The notes under the pieces were generated by a model. The model was not told where the DNA came from and did no database searches. It was given only the letters and a program-made list of their open reading frames with translations. Shown in pieces: positions 45,074 to 55,920 of a stretch of DNA of 64,000 nucleotides (its first letter is position 1; the number at the start of each line of letters is the position of its first letter). The stretch comes from Microbacterium sp. USTB-Y. Lineage in GTDB: Bacteria; Actinomycetota; Actinomycetes; Actinomycetales; Microbacteriaceae. The position numbers and the translations under genes were made by a program. The stretch is taken from positions 124,001 through 188,000 of the forward strand of contig NZ_JAGMTU010000004.1 in NCBI RefSeq assembly GCF_023703415.1, in the 5' to 3' direction.

Positions 45074-46714
45074 TTACGCGCGACGGCCCTTGACGATCTT
45101 CTCCTGGTTCACGTCGTCGACGTCCGCGGCGCTGTGCTCCTCGTGGCCGGGAGCGCCGATGCCGTGACCGGTGCCGCCCTGGAACTCGAGGATGAAGGCG
45201 TCGGTGGCCTTGTCGAGCTCGGCGACCGTGTCGTCGTCGAGGACGTTGGTCTCACGCAGGCGATCGAGCACCGTGGTGTGACGACGGAGGTGGTCGAGCA
45301 GCTCCCGCTCGAAGCGCAGCACGTCCTCGACCTCGATGGTGTCGAGCTTGCCGTTGGTGCCGGCCCAGATCGACACGACCTGGTCCTCCACCGGGTACGG
45401 CGAGTACTGCGGCTGCTTGAGCAGCTCGGTCAGACGCGCGCCGCGCGCCAGCTGGCGCCGCGAGGCCTGGTCGAGGTCGGACGCGAACATCGCGAAGGCC
45501 TCGAGCGAGCGGTACTGCGCGAGCTCGAGCTTCAGCGTTCCCGACACCTTCTTGATCGACTTCACCTGGGCGTCACCACCGACGCGGGACACCGAGATGC
45601 CCACGTCGACAGCCGGACGCTGGTTCGCGTTGAACAGGTCGGACTGCAGGAAGATCTGGCCGTCGGTGATCGAGATCACGTTGGTCGGGATGTACGCCGA
45701 GACGTCGTTGGCCTTGGTCTCGATGATGGGCAGACCCGTCATCGAACCGGCGCCGAGCTCGTCGGACAGCTTCGCGCAGCGCTCCAGCAGGCGGGAGTGC
45801 AGGTAGAAGACGTCGCCGGGGTACGCCTCGCGGCCCGGCGGACGGCGCAGCAGCAGCGACACGGCGCGGTAGGCCTCGGCCTGCTTCGACAGGTCGTCGA
45901 AGATGATCAGGACGTGCTTGCCGCCGTACATCCAGTGCTGGCCGATGGCCGAACCGGTGTAGGGGGCGAGGTACTTGAAGCCGGCCGGGTCGGAGGCCGG
46001 GGCCGCGACGATGGTCGTGTACTCCAGGGCGCCGGCCTCTTCCAGCGCACCCTTGACGGAGGCGATGGTCGAGCCCTTCTGGCCGATGGCGACGTAGATG
46101 CAGCGGACCTGCTTGTTGACGTCGCCCGACTCCCAGTTGGCCTTCTGGTTGATGATCGTGTCGATCGCGATCGCCGTCTTGCCGGTCTGGCGGTCGCCGA
46201 TGATGAGCTGGCGCTGGCCGCGGCCGACGGGGATCATCGCGTCGATGGCCTTGATGCCGGTCTGCATCGGCTCGTGCACGCTCTTGCGCTGCATGACGCC
46301 GGGCGCCTGCAGCTCGAGGGCGCGGACGCCGTCCGTCGCGATCTCGCCGAGACCGTCGATCGGGTTGCCGAGCGGGTCCACGACGCGGCCGAGGTAGCCG
46401 TCGCCGACCGGCACGGAGAGGACCTCACCGGTGCGGGTGACTTCCTGGCCGGCCTCGATGCCGGCGAAGTCGCCGAGGACGACGACGCCGATCTCGTGCT
46501 CGTCCAGGTTCAGCGCGAGTCCCTTGGTGCCGTCGGCGAAGGTCACGAGCTCGTTCGCCATGACGCCGGGCAGTCCCTCGACGTGCGCGATGCCGTCCGC
46601 TGCGTCGATGACGGTGCCGACCTCGGTCGCCGTGCCGGACGTCGGCTCGTACGCGGCGACGAAGTCCTTCAGCGCGTCACGGATGACGTCGGGGCTGATC
46701 GAAAGTTCTGCCAT
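45074..46714 (-). CDS. atpA: ATP synthase alpha subunit
   Basis: Non-catalytic nucleotide-binding F1 subunit, 546 residues. It shows [15 protein letters not shown] (P-loop), [21 protein letters not shown], and [11 protein letters not shown]. The C-terminal 30 residues or so are extended and polar, as seen in other actinobacteria. ATG 46714 follows AAAGGGAAG. Confidence 0.98.
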   Translation of the reverse strand: MAELSISPDVIRDALKDFVAAYEPTSGTATEVGTVIDAADGIAHVEGLPGVMANELVTFADGTKGLALNLDEHEIGVVVLGDFAGIEAGQEVTRTGEVLSVPVGDGYLGRVVDPLGNPIDGLGEIATDGVRALELQAPGVMQRKSVHEPMQTGIKAIDAMIPVGRGQRQLIIGDRQTGKTAIAIDTIINQKANWESGDVNKQVRCIYVAIGQKGSTIASVKGALEEAGALEYTTIVAAPASDPAGFKYLAPYTGSAIGQHWMYGGKHVLIIFDDLSKQAEAYRAVSLLLRRPPGREAYPGDVFYLHSRLLERCAKLSDELGAGSMTGLPIIETKANDVSAYIPTNVISITDGQIFLQSDLFNANQRPAVDVGISVSRVGGDAQVKSIKKVSGTLKLELAQYRSLEAFAMFASDLDQASRRQLARGARLTELLKQPQYSPYPVEDQVVSIWAGTNGKLDTIEVEDVLRFERELLDHLRRHTTVLDRLRETNVLDDDTVAELDKATDAFILEFQGGTGHGIGAPGHEEHSAADVDDVNQEKIVKGRRA

Positions 46715-46765
46715 TGTCTTCCCTTTGTATCTGGTAGCGCGGCCTTACCGCGCGAAGTTCGTTTG

Positions 46766-47554
46766 TCAGCCCGCGAGCTTCTGCCGGAGATCGGCGAGGC
46801 GGGCGGCGATGCTGCCGTCGATGACATCGTCCGCGACCTGCACGCGCAGGCCTCCGACGACGGCGGAGTCGAGCACCTCGTTCAGCGCGATCTGACGGCC
46901 GTAACGGCCCGTCAGCACGGCGCGGAGACGGTCGCGCTGCGGCGCGCTGAGCGGAGCAGCCGTGTGCACGGTCGCGACGATCCGGTCGCGCTGCGCCGAG
47001 ACGATCCGCATGGCGCGGCTCAGCAGACGGCGCACGCGGCGGCCGCGCGGCTCGCGCACCAGCGACGTGACGATGAGCGATGTCGCGGGGTGCAGGCTCG
47101 ATCCGACCAGCTTCTGCACGAGCGCGGCCTTGCCCTCGCCGCCACCGAGGCGACCGCCCAGGGCCAGCTCGAGATCGGCGTTGTCCGCGACGAGACGCGA
47201 GACCGAGAACAGCTCGCCCTCGATGTCGGCGTCCGGCGAGGAGATCGCCGCCGCGCGCACCGCGAGCTCCTCCACACCGTCGACGAGGTCGGCGGCGGAG
47301 GACCAGCGCTGGGAGACGGCCGTGGTGAGCAGGCTCACCGTGATCGGAGACGCTCCGGCGAACACGCGCGACACCAGGGCGGCGCGGGCCTCGACGGGGG
47401 CGGACGGGTCGGCGAGCGCGCCGCTCAGCGCGGTGGACTCACCGATCAGGCGCGTGGCGGAGAACAGCTCTCCGGCGACGTCGAGGGTGATCCCCTGGGC
47501 GGCGGTCAGAGCACTGCTCGACGCCGTGAGGGCCTGAGCGGTCGCGCTGCCCAT
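46766..47554 (-). CDS. atpH: ATP synthase delta subunit
   Basis: Peripheral-stalk subunit linking F1 to the b subunit. At 262 residues it is longer than the 175-residue E. coli subunit because of an N-terminal segment, a common actinobacterial feature. The C-terminal GLRVQVADDVIDGSIAARL is the family signature. Its ATG overlaps the atpF TAA by one base (TAATG). Confidence 0.95.
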   Translation of the reverse strand: MGSATAQALTASSSALTAAQGITLDVAGELFSATRLIGESTALSGALADPSAPVEARAALVSRVFAGASPITVSLLTTAVSQRWSSAADLVDGVEELAVRAAAISSPDADIEGELFSVSRLVADNADLELALGGRLGGGEGKAALVQKLVGSSLHPATSLIVTSLVREPRGRRVRRLLSRAMRIVSAQRDRIVATVHTAAPLSAPQRDRLRAVLTGRYGRQIALNEVLDSAVVGGLRVQVADDVIDGSIAARLADLRQKLAG

Positions 47555-48108
47555 TACTTCGCCGCCTCGGAGGCCTCGAGGTCCGCCAGGAAGCGGTCCA
47601 CGACGGCCGTCGCGCGTGCGTCGTCGGAGAGGGTCTCGCCGACCACGCCACCGGCGAGGTCGAGAGCGAGGCCGCCGACCTCGTTGCGCAGCGAGACGAA
47701 CGCCGTCTGGCGCTCCGCCTCGATCTGCGAGTGGGCGGCGGCGGTCAGACGCGCAGCCTCGGCGACAGCGGTCTCCTTGGCCTCGGCGACGATCTTCTTG
47801 CCGTCCTCACGGGCGGTCTCGCGGATCGTGCCGGCCTCGGTGCGCGCCTCGGCGAGCTGACGGGTGTACTCCTCCAGCGCCGCCTCGGCCTGCTTCTGGG
47901 CCTCGTCCGCCTTGGCGATGTTGCCCTCGATGGCAGCGGAGCGCTCGTCGAGCATCTTCGTGAACCGCGGAAGGGCGTAGAACCACACCACGGCGAGGAT
48001 CACGACGAACCACAGCGCCGACCAGACCAGGTCGTACCACGCCGGCAGGAGCGGGTTGTGAGCCGCCTCGCCCTCTGCCGCGAGGTTCGTGACAAGAGCG
48101 TTCAGCAT
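47554..48108 (-). CDS. atpF: ATP synthase b subunit
   Basis: Peripheral-stalk membrane subunit, 184 residues: one N-terminal helix (YDLVWSALWFVVILAVVWFY) then a long charged coiled coil (about 50-160), ending in a DUF-less tail. ATG 48108 follows AGGAGA. It overlaps atpH by one base, ensuring coupled synthesis. Confidence 0.96.
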   Translation of the reverse strand: MLNALVTNLAAEGEAAHNPLLPAWYDLVWSALWFVVILAVVWFYALPRFTKMLDERSAAIEGNIAKADEAQKQAEAALEEYTRQLAEARTEAGTIRETAREDGKKIVAEAKETAVAEAARLTAAAHSQIEAERQTAFVSLRNEVGGLALDLAGGVVGETLSDDARATAVVDRFLADLEASEAAK

Positions 48109-48136
48109 CCTGTCTCCTTCGGGATTCGGGTGCGGA

Positions 48137-49241
<1,105 letters not shown>

Positions 49242-49329
49242 CTTCGGGGCACCGGGGGCTACCGGGGCGTCGGTCGATGTGCTTCACAGCGCAGCGCTCG
49301 CGGGACGAGCGGGCTCGGGTTCCAGCCTA

Positions 49330-49869
49330 TCAGACGTGTGAGTTCCCTGAATCCGCGTCATGATCCCGCCCAGAGGGACTACGCTCCCCTGCCGACGGCG
49401 CCACGTCCTCGGGGGCGACGGTCGGCAGCGAGGTGTCGCTGACGACGGGCAGTCGCATCTTCAGGAACACGACGGCATCGATGCCGAGCGAGACCAGCAC
49501 CCCCGCGAGCAGCGCCCAGAAGAAGACGACCGGCTCCAGCCAGGGCTGCCCGCGCAGCACGAGGATCAGCACGAAGAAGAGCGCGAGCTTCAGGAACCAG
49601 CCGCCCATCACGATCGCGAAGAAGAGCTGCACGTAGAGCTCCTGACCGAACCAGCGGTTCGCGATGAGGATGCTGCCGGCCGTGATCGCGCCGAACACCA
49701 CCGCGATGAGGGCGCCGATCAGACCGCTCCACACGCCGGGGGCGCCCTTGACCGCTCCCCCGACGACTGCGGCGACCACGCCGAGCACGACGGCGGCGAC
49801 GCCGGACGCGATCAGCGCGGTGCGCAGGATCGGGGTGCTGGTGACGGGATGGGGGCTCGCGGAGCTCAT
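49330..49869 (-). CDS. AtpI-like membrane protein
   Basis: A 179-residue protein with four membrane helices and a polar C-terminal tail of about 35 residues. Position (overlapping a WecA-type gene and 88 bases before atpB) and topology match the weakly conserved AtpI/Uncl proteins that help assemble the c-ring in other bacteria. Sequence similarity is too low to be sure. The ATG at 49869 overlaps the upstream stop by four bases. Confidence 0.75.
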   Translation of the reverse strand: MSSASPHPVTSTPILRTALIASGVAAVVLGVVAAVVGGAVKGAPGVWSGLIGALIAVVFGAITAGSILIANRWFGQELYVQLFFAIVMGGWFLKLALFFVLILVLRGQPWLEPVVFFWALLAGVLVSLGIDAVVFLKMRLPVVSDTSLPTVAPEDVAPSAGERSPSGRDHDADSGNSHV

Positions 49870-51011
49870 TTCGATTCCTTCTGCGGGGCGCGCGGGCGCG
49901 ACGGGATGAGGGTGACAACGAGGCAGGCTCCCGCGCCGACGATGCCGAAGACCACGCCGGCGGCGTACTCGCCGAACCAGCCCTCCCGCGAGCCGATGTA
50001 CATCAGTAGCACGGCGATCGAGATGACCGCGGTCCAGGCGTAGAAGATGAGCACCGCGTCGCGGCCCCGATGACCGAGGTCGAGCATGCGGTGGTGCAGG
50101 TGCTTGCGGTCGGGCGAGAACGGCGACTTGCCCGCGCGCATGCGGCGCAGCACCGCCAGCCCGAAGTCGAGCAGCGGCAGCAGCACCACGACGACCGGGA
50201 GCAGGATCGGGATGAACGCGCCGAGCAGCTGCGAACGGCCGATCTGCGCGTTGGTCAGCACCGCCGGGTTCAGCTGCCCCGTGATGGCGACGGCGCTGGT
50301 CGCCATGAGCAGACCGATCACGAGGGCCCCGGAGTCGCCCATGAACAGCTTCGCCGGGCTCCAGTTCAAGGGCAGGAAGCCGATGCAGGCGCCGATCAGC
50401 ACGGCGGCGATGAACGGCGCGAGGCTGAAGTAGCTGGACTGCCCGATGTCCCGGGCGATGATGTACGAGTACGCGAAGAACACGCCGTTCGCGATGAGGC
50501 AGACGCCCGCGACGAGGCCGTCCAGGCCGTCGATGAAGTTGACCGCGTTCATCACGATGACGATCGCGAACATCGTGATGACGATGCTCAGCGCATTCGA
50601 GGCGATCACCGGCTCGGGCAGCGGGAGCGAGGCGATCTGCAGTCCGCCGACGATCGTGACCAGGCCCGCGGCGAGGAACTGGGCGCCGAGCTTGATCATC
50701 CAGTCCAGATCCCACAGGTCGTCGATGACGCCCACGACCGCGATGAGCAGCACGGCGCCGAGCACCGACCACATCGTCTGCGGCTGCGCCCAGATGATGT
50801 GGAAGAACGGGCTCGCGGCGCTTGCGGCGAACGCCGCGAGGATGCCGCAGAGCATCGCCACCCCGCCGAGCCGCGGCGTCGGAGTCGTGTGCACGTCGCG
50901 CTCGCGGATGCCGGGGTACAGCTTGAAGCGCAGGCTCAGCTGCCACACCGCCCAGGAGCAGGCGAGGGTGACGGCGGCCGTGAGGATCACGGTGAACAGG
51001 TACTGCTTCAC
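49866..51011 (-). CDS. MraY/WecA-family undecaprenyl-phosphate sugar-1-phosphate transferase
   Basis: A 381-residue polytopic membrane enzyme that loads a sugar-1-phosphate onto a polyprenyl phosphate, as WecA/TagO do for cell-wall glycans. The motif set is present: VGVIDDLWDLDW, NFIDGLDGLVAGV, FMGDSGAL and RKHLHHRMLDLGH (the His-rich motif found in WecA-type rather than MraY). Start GTG 51011. In actinobacteria such a gene (as in mycobacterial wecA) precedes the atp operon and follows tsaC and prmC, as here. Confidence 0.93.
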   Translation of the reverse strand: MKQYLFTVILTAAVTLACSWAVWQLSLRFKLYPGIRERDVHTTPTPRLGGVAMLCGILAAFAASAASPFFHIIWAQPQTMWSVLGAVLLIAVVGVIDDLWDLDWMIKLGAQFLAAGLVTIVGGLQIASLPLPEPVIASNALSIVITMFAIVIVMNAVNFIDGLDGLVAGVCLIANGVFFAYSYIIARDIGQSSYFSLAPFIAAVLIGACIGFLPLNWSPAKLFMGDSGALVIGLLMATSAVAITGQLNPAVLTNAQIGRSQLLGAFIPILLPVVVVLLPLLDFGLAVLRRMRAGKSPFSPDRKHLHHRMLDLGHRGRDAVLIFYAWTAVISIAVLLMYIGSREGWFGEYAAGVVFGIVGAGACLVVTLIPSRPRAPQKESK

Positions 51012-51035
51012 GTCGTCGCTCTCATCCGAAGACCG

Positions 51036-51710
51036 TCAGGACGGCTCTTCGAGCAGATCCCCGAGCACGCGGGCGAGGTCGTCGCGGGACACGGCGCCTT
51101 CGCGGAGCACGCGGACCTTCGCATCGTCGCCGCCCGGGCGCACGAGGGAGGTGGCGTCGACGATCGTCGATGCGACGCCGCCGGTCGCGGGCCCCGCATC
51201 GAGGTAGACCGCGACGCTGTCGCCGAGCATGTCCTGCGCGCCCTGCGCCTCGACCGCGGCGGGCCGGCCGGTGAGGTTCGCGCTGGAGACGGCGAGCGGC
51301 CCGGTCTCCTCGAGCAGCGCCAGCGCGACCTTGTGGTCGGGCATCCGCACGGCGACCGTGCCGTGGGTCTCGCCGAGGTCCCAGACGAGCGAGGGCTGCG
51401 AGGGCAGCACGATCGTCAGGCCGCCCGGCCAGAACGCGTCCACGAGACGCTGCACCGGCTCCGGCACGCTCTCGACGAGAGCGGCGAGGGTGGCGGTGCT
51501 GCCGACGAGCACGGGAGGCGGCTGCTGGCGACCTCTCCCCTTCGCGTCGAGCAGGCGCTGGACGGCGGCGGGGCTGAACGCATCGGCGCCCACGCCGTAG
51601 ACGGTGTCGGTGGGGAGCACGACCAGCTCGCCGCGGCCGATCGCCAGACGGGCCTGGCGCATGCCGGTGAGGATCTGATCCGCGTCGCGGCTATCGAAGA
51701 GGGAGGACAT
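51036..51710 (-). CDS. L-threonylcarbamoyladenylate synthase (TsaC/Sua5 family)
   Basis: Makes threonylcarbamoyl-AMP from threonine, bicarbonate and ATP for the t6A modification of ANN-reading tRNAs. The 224-residue protein shows GELVVLPTDTVYGVGADAF, the KGR motif (AKGRGRQQPPPVLV), and AVRMPDHKVALALLEETGPL with SSANLTG. It lacks the extra Sua5 C-terminal domain. It lies between prmC and the WecA-type gene. Confidence 0.94.
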   Translation of the reverse strand: MSSLFDSRDADQILTGMRQARLAIGRGELVVLPTDTVYGVGADAFSPAAVQRLLDAKGRGRQQPPPVLVGSTATLAALVESVPEPVQRLVDAFWPGGLTIVLPSQPSLVWDLGETHGTVAVRMPDHKVALALLEETGPLAVSSANLTGRPAAVEAQGAQDMLGDSVAVYLDAGPATGGVASTIVDATSLVRPGGDDAKVRVLREGAVSRDDLARVLGDLLEEPS

Positions 51711-51791
51711 GACCGGCCCAGTCTACGGGGCGGAGCGTCCCGCCCTGCTGTGGGCGCGATGGGAGCCGGCTCGACGGCGGCGCGGAACGGG

Positions 51792-52649
51792 TTACGGACG
51801 TATCGCCGTCGTGGCCCGGTCGCGCCGGGTGAGGTCCTGATGCGTCGCGGTCGCGCGCCAGCCGTCCGCCGCGAGCAGCTCCCGGATCGCGGCTCCCTGC
51901 ACCTCGGCATGCTCGAGCACCAGCGTGCCCCCGGGATGCAGCAGCGCCCAGGCTCGGCGGCTGATCGCCCGCACCACATCGAGTCCGTCCGGGCCGCCGT
52001 AGAGCGCGAGCGCCGGGTCGAACAGGCGCACCTCGGGGTCGCGAGGGATCGCGTCGTCCGGGACGTACGGCGGATTGGAGATGACGACGTCCACCGTGCC
52101 GTCCAGCTCGCCCAGAGCCTCGCGGAGGTCCCCGAGCACGAGCGCGAGGTTGCCCTGCATCGCGGTGTTGCGCTGCGCCCACGCGTGCGCCTCGGGCGAC
52201 AGCTCCACCGCGTGCACCCGCGCATGCGGCACCTCGGTCGCGAGTGCGAGCGCGATCGCGCCGGATCCCGTGCACAGGTCGACGCCGACCGGCTCGGGCG
52301 ATGCGGAGGCCAGCAGCGCGTCGATCGCGAACTGCGCGACGATCTCGGTCTCCGGCCGTGGCACGAAGACGCCAGGACCGACGGCGAGCTCGAGGTGGCG
52401 GAACGGAGCCGTTCCGGTGAGGTGCTGGAGCGGCTCGCGCGCCGCCCGCCGGGCGACCAGCGCCTCCAGCGCGTCGGTCTGGGTCTCGTCGAGCGCATCA
52501 CCGCGGATCGTCGCCGCCTGCACCGCGCCGCGCCCCATTCCCAGGACGTGTCCCGCGAGCAGCTCGGCGTCGACGACGGGGTCGGGCACGCCGGCCTCGC
52601 CGAGGACGGTCGCGGCACGGCGGAGGGCTTCGGCGAGGGGCGCGGACAT
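51792..52649 (-). CDS. prmC: Release factor glutamine methyltransferase PrmC
   Basis: SAM-dependent enzyme that methylates the GGQ Gln of RF1 and RF2. The 285-residue protein has GVDLCTGSGAIALALA for SAM and VVISNPPYVPDDAI for the substrate Gln. ATG 52649 is chosen because the conserved helical N-domain starts there; the frame is open upstream but antisense to the cysK region. It usually follows prfA directly; here prfA is 5 kb away with seven genes between. Confidence 0.94.
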   Translation of the reverse strand: MSAPLAEALRRAATVLGEAGVPDPVVDAELLAGHVLGMGRGAVQAATIRGDALDETQTDALEALVARRAAREPLQHLTGTAPFRHLELAVGPGVFVPRPETEIVAQFAIDALLASASPEPVGVDLCTGSGAIALALATEVPHARVHAVELSPEAHAWAQRNTAMQGNLALVLGDLREALGELDGTVDVVISNPPYVPDDAIPRDPEVRLFDPALALYGGPDGLDVVRAISRRAWALLHPGGTLVLEHAEVQGAAIRELLAADGWRATATHQDLTRRDRATTAIRP

Positions 52650-52703
52650 AGACCTCCAGCGTAATGCGGCCGTCACATTCACCGTGCGCACACGACCCCG
52701 GCC

Positions 52704-52709
52704 TAGGCT
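52704..52709 (+). promoter_or_regulatory. Possible -10 (TAGGCT) for cysK
   Basis: TAGGCT about 80 bases upstream of the cysK ATG. The predicted leader contains a short hairpin (GACGG-GAC-CCGTC, 52740-52752). No Cys-rich leader peptide was found. Confidence 0.35.
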
Positions 52710-52790
52710 GTGCACGATCGTGTCCTCGTCGACTAGCGGGACGGGACCCGTCGCTCCACCCGACGCAGTGCGCCCATCGAAAGGTCCGTC

Positions 52791-53729
52791 ATGGCAGGCA
52801 TCCACTCCGACATCACCAGCACGTTCGGCAACACCCCGCTCGTCCGGCTGAACCACGTCACCGAGGGCCTCGACGCCACGGTTCTCGTCAAGCTCGAGTC
52901 GTTCAACCCGGCGTCCAGCGTCAAGGACCGCATCGGCATCGCCATCGTCGACGCCGCCGAGGCGTCGGGCGAGCTGAAGCCGGGCGGCACCATCGTCGAG
53001 GCCACCAGCGGCAACACCGGCATCGCGCTGGCGATGGTCGGCGCGGCCCGCGGCTACCGCGTGATCCTCACCATGCCCGCGTCCATGTCGAAGGAGCGGC
53101 GCGTGCTGCTCAAGGCGTTCGGCGCCGAGCTCGTGCTCACCGACCCCACGCTCGGCATGAAGGGCGCGATCGAGGAGCTCCAGAAGATCATCGCCGAGAC
53201 CCCGGGCGCCGTGTGGGCCCGCCAGTTCGAGAACGCCGCGAACCCCCAGATCCACCGGGAGACCACCGCGCAGGAGATCCTGCGCGACACCGAGGGCAAG
53301 GTCGACGTCTTCGTCGCCGGCATCGGCACCGGTGGCACGATCACGGGCACGGGTCAGGCGCTCAAGGCGGTCAACCCCGAGGTGACCGTGATCGCCGTCG
53401 AGCCGACCGACTCCCCGCTGCTCAGCCAGGGCCACCCCGGACCGGCGAAGATCCAGGGCATCGGCCCCAACTTCGTCCCCGCGATCCTGGACCGCGACGT
53501 CATCGACGAGATCATCACGGCCGGCTTCGAGGAGTCCCTCGCCACCGCGCGCGACCTCGCCGCGAAGGAGGGACTGCTCGTCGGGATCTCCGCCGGCGCC
53601 GCCGTCGCCCAGGCGCTGAAGGTCGCGGCGCGCCCCGAGAGCGCCGGCAAGACCATCGTCGTGATCGCCCCGGACACCGGCGAGCGCTACCTGTCGACCG
53701 CCCTCTTCGAGGACCTGCGCGAAGACTGA
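52791..53729 (+). CDS. cysK: Cysteine synthase A (O-acetylserine sulfhydrylase)
   Basis: PLP enzyme that makes cysteine from O-acetylserine and sulfide. The 312-residue protein has the PLP Lys45 in ASSVKDRIG, the [12 protein letters not shown] phosphate/substrate loop, and [18 protein letters not shown] 52791 follows GAAAGG. It shares one base with the cysE start (TGATG), so the two cysteine-synthesis genes form an operon and their products may form the cysteine synthase complex; the CysE C-terminus ends in Ile (YSI), as CysK binding requires. Confidence 0.96.
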   Translation: MAGIHSDITSTFGNTPLVRLNHVTEGLDATVLVKLESFNPASSVKDRIGIAIVDAAEASGELKPGGTIVEATSGNTGIALAMVGAARGYRVILTMPASMSKERRVLLKAFGAELVLTDPTLGMKGAIEELQKIIAETPGAVWARQFENAANPQIHRETTAQEILRDTEGKVDVFVAGIGTGGTITGTGQALKAVNPEVTVIAVEPTDSPLLSQGHPGPAKIQGIGPNFVPAILDRDVIDEIITAGFEESLATARDLAAKEGLLVGISAGAAVAQALKVAARPESAGKTIVVIAPDTGERYLSTALFEDLRED

Positions 53730-54331
53730 TGACCGTCTCCGAGACTCCCCGGGGGTCCGACATGTCGTGGGCCGGGCGGATGCGCGAGGACGTCGCGTCC
53801 GCCCGGCTGCGCGACCCCGCGGCGCGCGGCGGGCTCGAGATCGCGCTGCTCTATCCCGGCCTGCACGCCATCTGGGCGCACCGGCTCAACCACGCGCTGT
53901 GGAAGCGCGGACTGCGCTTCCCGGCACGGATGGGCTCGCAGGTCGCGCGCTGGCTCACCGGCATCGAGATCCACCCGGGCGCGCAGATCGGGCGGCGCTT
54001 CTTCATCGACCACGGCATGGGCGTCGTGATCGGAGAGACGGCCGAGGTCGGCGACGACGTGATGCTCTACCACGGGGTCACGCTCGGCGGCCGCACGCGC
54101 GACGCCGGCAAGCGCCACCCCACCCTCGAGGACGGCGTCGTCGTCGGCGCCGGCGCGAAGATCCTGGGACCCGTCGTGATCGGGGCGCGATCCGCGATCG
54201 GCGCCAATGCGGTCGTGACGAAGGACGCCCCCGCCGACTCCGTGCTCACCGGCGTGCCCGCGCGCGCCCGGCCCCGCATCGAGGGCGAGAGCACGGCACG
54301 GATCCTCTCCGTGCCGGACTACTCGATCTGA
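53729..54331 (+). CDS. cysE: Serine O-acetyltransferase
   Basis: Acetylates serine with acetyl-CoA as the first step of cysteine synthesis. The 200-residue protein has a short N-terminal helical region and the left-handed beta-helix of hexapeptide repeats ([21 protein letters not shown] and onward) including the catalytic His. It is of the short, bacterial-actinobacterial type. ATG 53729 overlaps cysK; ATG 53762 is an alternative. The last residue is Ile, which fits docking in the CysK active site. Confidence 0.95.
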   Translation: MTVSETPRGSDMSWAGRMREDVASARLRDPAARGGLEIALLYPGLHAIWAHRLNHALWKRGLRFPARMGSQVARWLTGIEIHPGAQIGRRFFIDHGMGVVIGETAEVGDDVMLYHGVTLGGRTRDAGKRHPTLEDGVVVGAGAKILGPVVIGARSAIGANAVVTKDAPADSVLTGVPARARPRIEGESTARILSVPDYSI

Positions 54332-54335
54332 CGCG

Positions 54336-54369
54336 CGCTCGCGGATCTCGCAAACGGGATCCGCGAGCG
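54336..54369. terminator. Bidirectional hairpin after cysE
   Basis: 12-bp perfect stem (54336-54347 with 54358-54369) with a ten-base loop, between the convergent cysE and small-membrane-protein genes. Confidence 0.75.
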
Positions 54370-54372
54370 GGT

Positions 54373-54795
54373 TCAGCGCTTCTTCGCCGCGGCCTTCAGC
54401 GCCGCGGCCTCGCGCACCTCGCGCTTGATGAGCAGCAGCGGCAGCACGACCGTGCACAGCGCCGTGATGATCCAGACGACCACGGGACCGAGGATCCAGG
54501 CCAGCGCGTCGGTGATCCGCAGGCCCCCGATCGGCAGCAGGACGACGATGAGCAGCGCGACGAAGGTGGAGATGATCCCGATGCCGCCCAGGAGCGCGGG
54601 CGCGTAGCGGTTCGCCATCGAGGTGATCCATGGGGCGAGCAGGCTCTGCAGCACCGTGAAGATCAGCACGCACAGCACGAACCCCCACCACTTGCTCCAT
54701 TCGATCGTGAAGCCCGGGAGCAGCAGGTCGGCCACGATGAGGCCGACGGCCGAGGAAGCCAGGAAGATCAGGGTGCGCGTGAAGAAGAGGCCCAT
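54373..54795 (-). CDS. Small four-helix membrane protein (phage holin family-like)
   Basis: A 140-residue protein with four hydrophobic helices and a basic Lys/Arg/Ala tail (LLIKREVREAAALKAAAKKR). It resembles the mycobacterial four-helix phage-holin-like family found in many bacterial chromosomes. A lytic role is unlikely, since no endolysin or phage gene is nearby. Function unknown. ATG 54795. Confidence 0.8.
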   Translation of the reverse strand: MGLFFTRTLIFLASSAVGLIVADLLLPGFTIEWSKWWGFVLCVLIFTVLQSLLAPWITSMANRYAPALLGGIGIISTFVALLIVVLLPIGGLRITDALAWILGPVVVWIITALCTVVLPLLLIKREVREAAALKAAAKKR

Positions 54796-54842
54796 GGCCG
54801 GAGCATAGCGCGGGACAGGTGCCGCCCTGCATGCGCCCCGCG

Positions 54843-54848
54843 TAGTGT
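54843..54848 (+). promoter_or_regulatory. Predicted -10 (TAGTGT) for the DinB2-like gene
   Basis: TAGTGT, seven bases including GAGGG, then ATG 54856. No LexA box (GAAC-N4-GTTC) is seen upstream. Confidence 0.45.
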
Positions 54849-54855
54849 CGAGGGC

Positions 54856-55920
54856 ATGCACTGGGTGCTCCATGTGGACCTCGACCAGTTCATCGCGGCC
54901 GTCGAGGTGCTGCGTCGTCCCGAACTCGCCGGACTGCCGGTCATCGTGGGCGGCCGCGGGGATCCGGGCGAGCGCGCCGTCGTGTCCACGGCGTCCTACG
55001 AGGCGCGCGCGTTCGGCGTGGGCTCCGGCATGCCGCTGCGCATCGCGGCGCGCAAGGCGCCCGAGGCGGTGATCCTGCCGGTCGACGCCCCGGCGTACCT
55101 GGAGGCGTCGGCCGAGGTGATGGCGGAGCTGCGCGCCCAGCCCGGGGCCGTGGTGCAGGTGCTGGGCTGGGACGAGGCCTTCGTCGGCGTGGACACGGAC
55201 TCCCCCGAGGCGTATGCGCGCCGTCTGCAGCAGGCGGTCCTGGCCCGCACGCGGCTGCACTGCAGCGTCGGCATCGGCGACACGCTCGTCCGCGCGAAGA
55301 TCGCGACGGGGTTCGGCAAGCCGCGGGGCGTGTTCCGCCTCACCGCGGCGAACTGGGACGCGGTGATGGGCGAGCACGCGGTCGTCGACCTGTGGGGCGT
55401 CGGCCCGAAGGTCTCGAAGCGGCTGCTCGCCCTGGGCATCCGCACGGTGGCGGAGCTCGCCGCCGCGCCCGCGGATGCGCTCACCGCCGAGTTCGGTCCG
55501 CGGATGGGTCTCTGGTATCGCGAGCTCGGACAGGGCGGGAGCTCCGCGGTCGTCGACGATACGCCCTGGGTTCCGCGCGGACACAGCCGCGAGACCACGT
55601 ATCAGACCGATCTCGCCGACCCCGCGGAGATCGAGCGGGCCGCTCTGGCGCTGCTGGACCAGGTGCTCGATGATGTGGCCGAAGACGGACGCGGCGTGAT
55701 CGGCCTCGGCCTGAAGGTCCGCTACGCGCCCTTCACGACGAAGACGTTCACCAAGCGGATCCCGGAGACCGCCGATCGCGCCGTGATCGTCGAGAGGGCG
55801 CGGGAGCTCATCGCGCGGATCGCGCCGGACCGCGCCGTGCGGCTGCTCGGCGTGCGGGCGGAGATGACGCTGCCCGAGGACGCCCGGGACGGACGCACGC
55901 CGACCCGCGGGGCGTGGTGA
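54856..55920 (+). CDS. Y-family DNA polymerase IV, mycobacterial DinB2-like
   Basis: A 354-residue translesion polymerase. The first carboxylates are Asp8 and Asp10 in HVDLDQFIAAVE and the later Asp-Glu pair lies in GWDEAFVGV. The helix-hairpin-helix and little finger (WGVGPKVSKRLLALGI) follow. The residue at the steric-gate position (Phe13 of E. coli DinB) is Ile13, which in mycobacterial DinB2 is the non-aromatic Leu linked to ribonucleotide use. No beta-clamp peptide (QLxLF-like) is seen at the C-terminus (TPTRGAW), as in DinB2. It is single-gene, between a small membrane protein and a tail-to-tail oxidoreductase. Confidence 0.92.
   Translation: MHWVLHVDLDQFIAAVEVLRRPELAGLPVIVGGRGDPGERAVVSTASYEARAFGVGSGMPLRIAARKAPEAVILPVDAPAYLEASAEVMAELRAQPGAVVQVLGWDEAFVGVDTDSPEAYARRLQQAVLARTRLHCSVGIGDTLVRAKIATGFGKPRGVFRLTAANWDAVMGEHAVVDLWGVGPKVSKRLLALGIRTVAELAAAPADALTAEFGPRMGLWYRELGQGGSSAVVDDTPWVPRGHSRETTYQTDLADPAEIERAALALLDQVLDDVAEDGRGVIGLGLKVRYAPFTTKTFTKRIPETADRAVIVERARELIARIAPDRAVRLLGVRAEMTLPEDARDGRTPTRGAW

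Noticed and set aside
45134-47860. Plus-strand open frame of about 908 codons
   Set aside because: Antisense to atpA, atpH and part of atpF; low-complexity shadow.
52704-52790. Cysteine-responsive leader peptide or SAM/T-box riboswitch before cysK
   Set aside because: No Cys-rich small frame, T-box sequence or recognisable aptamer was found; only a short hairpin is present.
54373-54795. Holin-like gene as a sign of a prophage
   Set aside because: No integrase, endolysin, capsid or attachment site is nearby, and such small membrane proteins are common in bacterial chromosomes.
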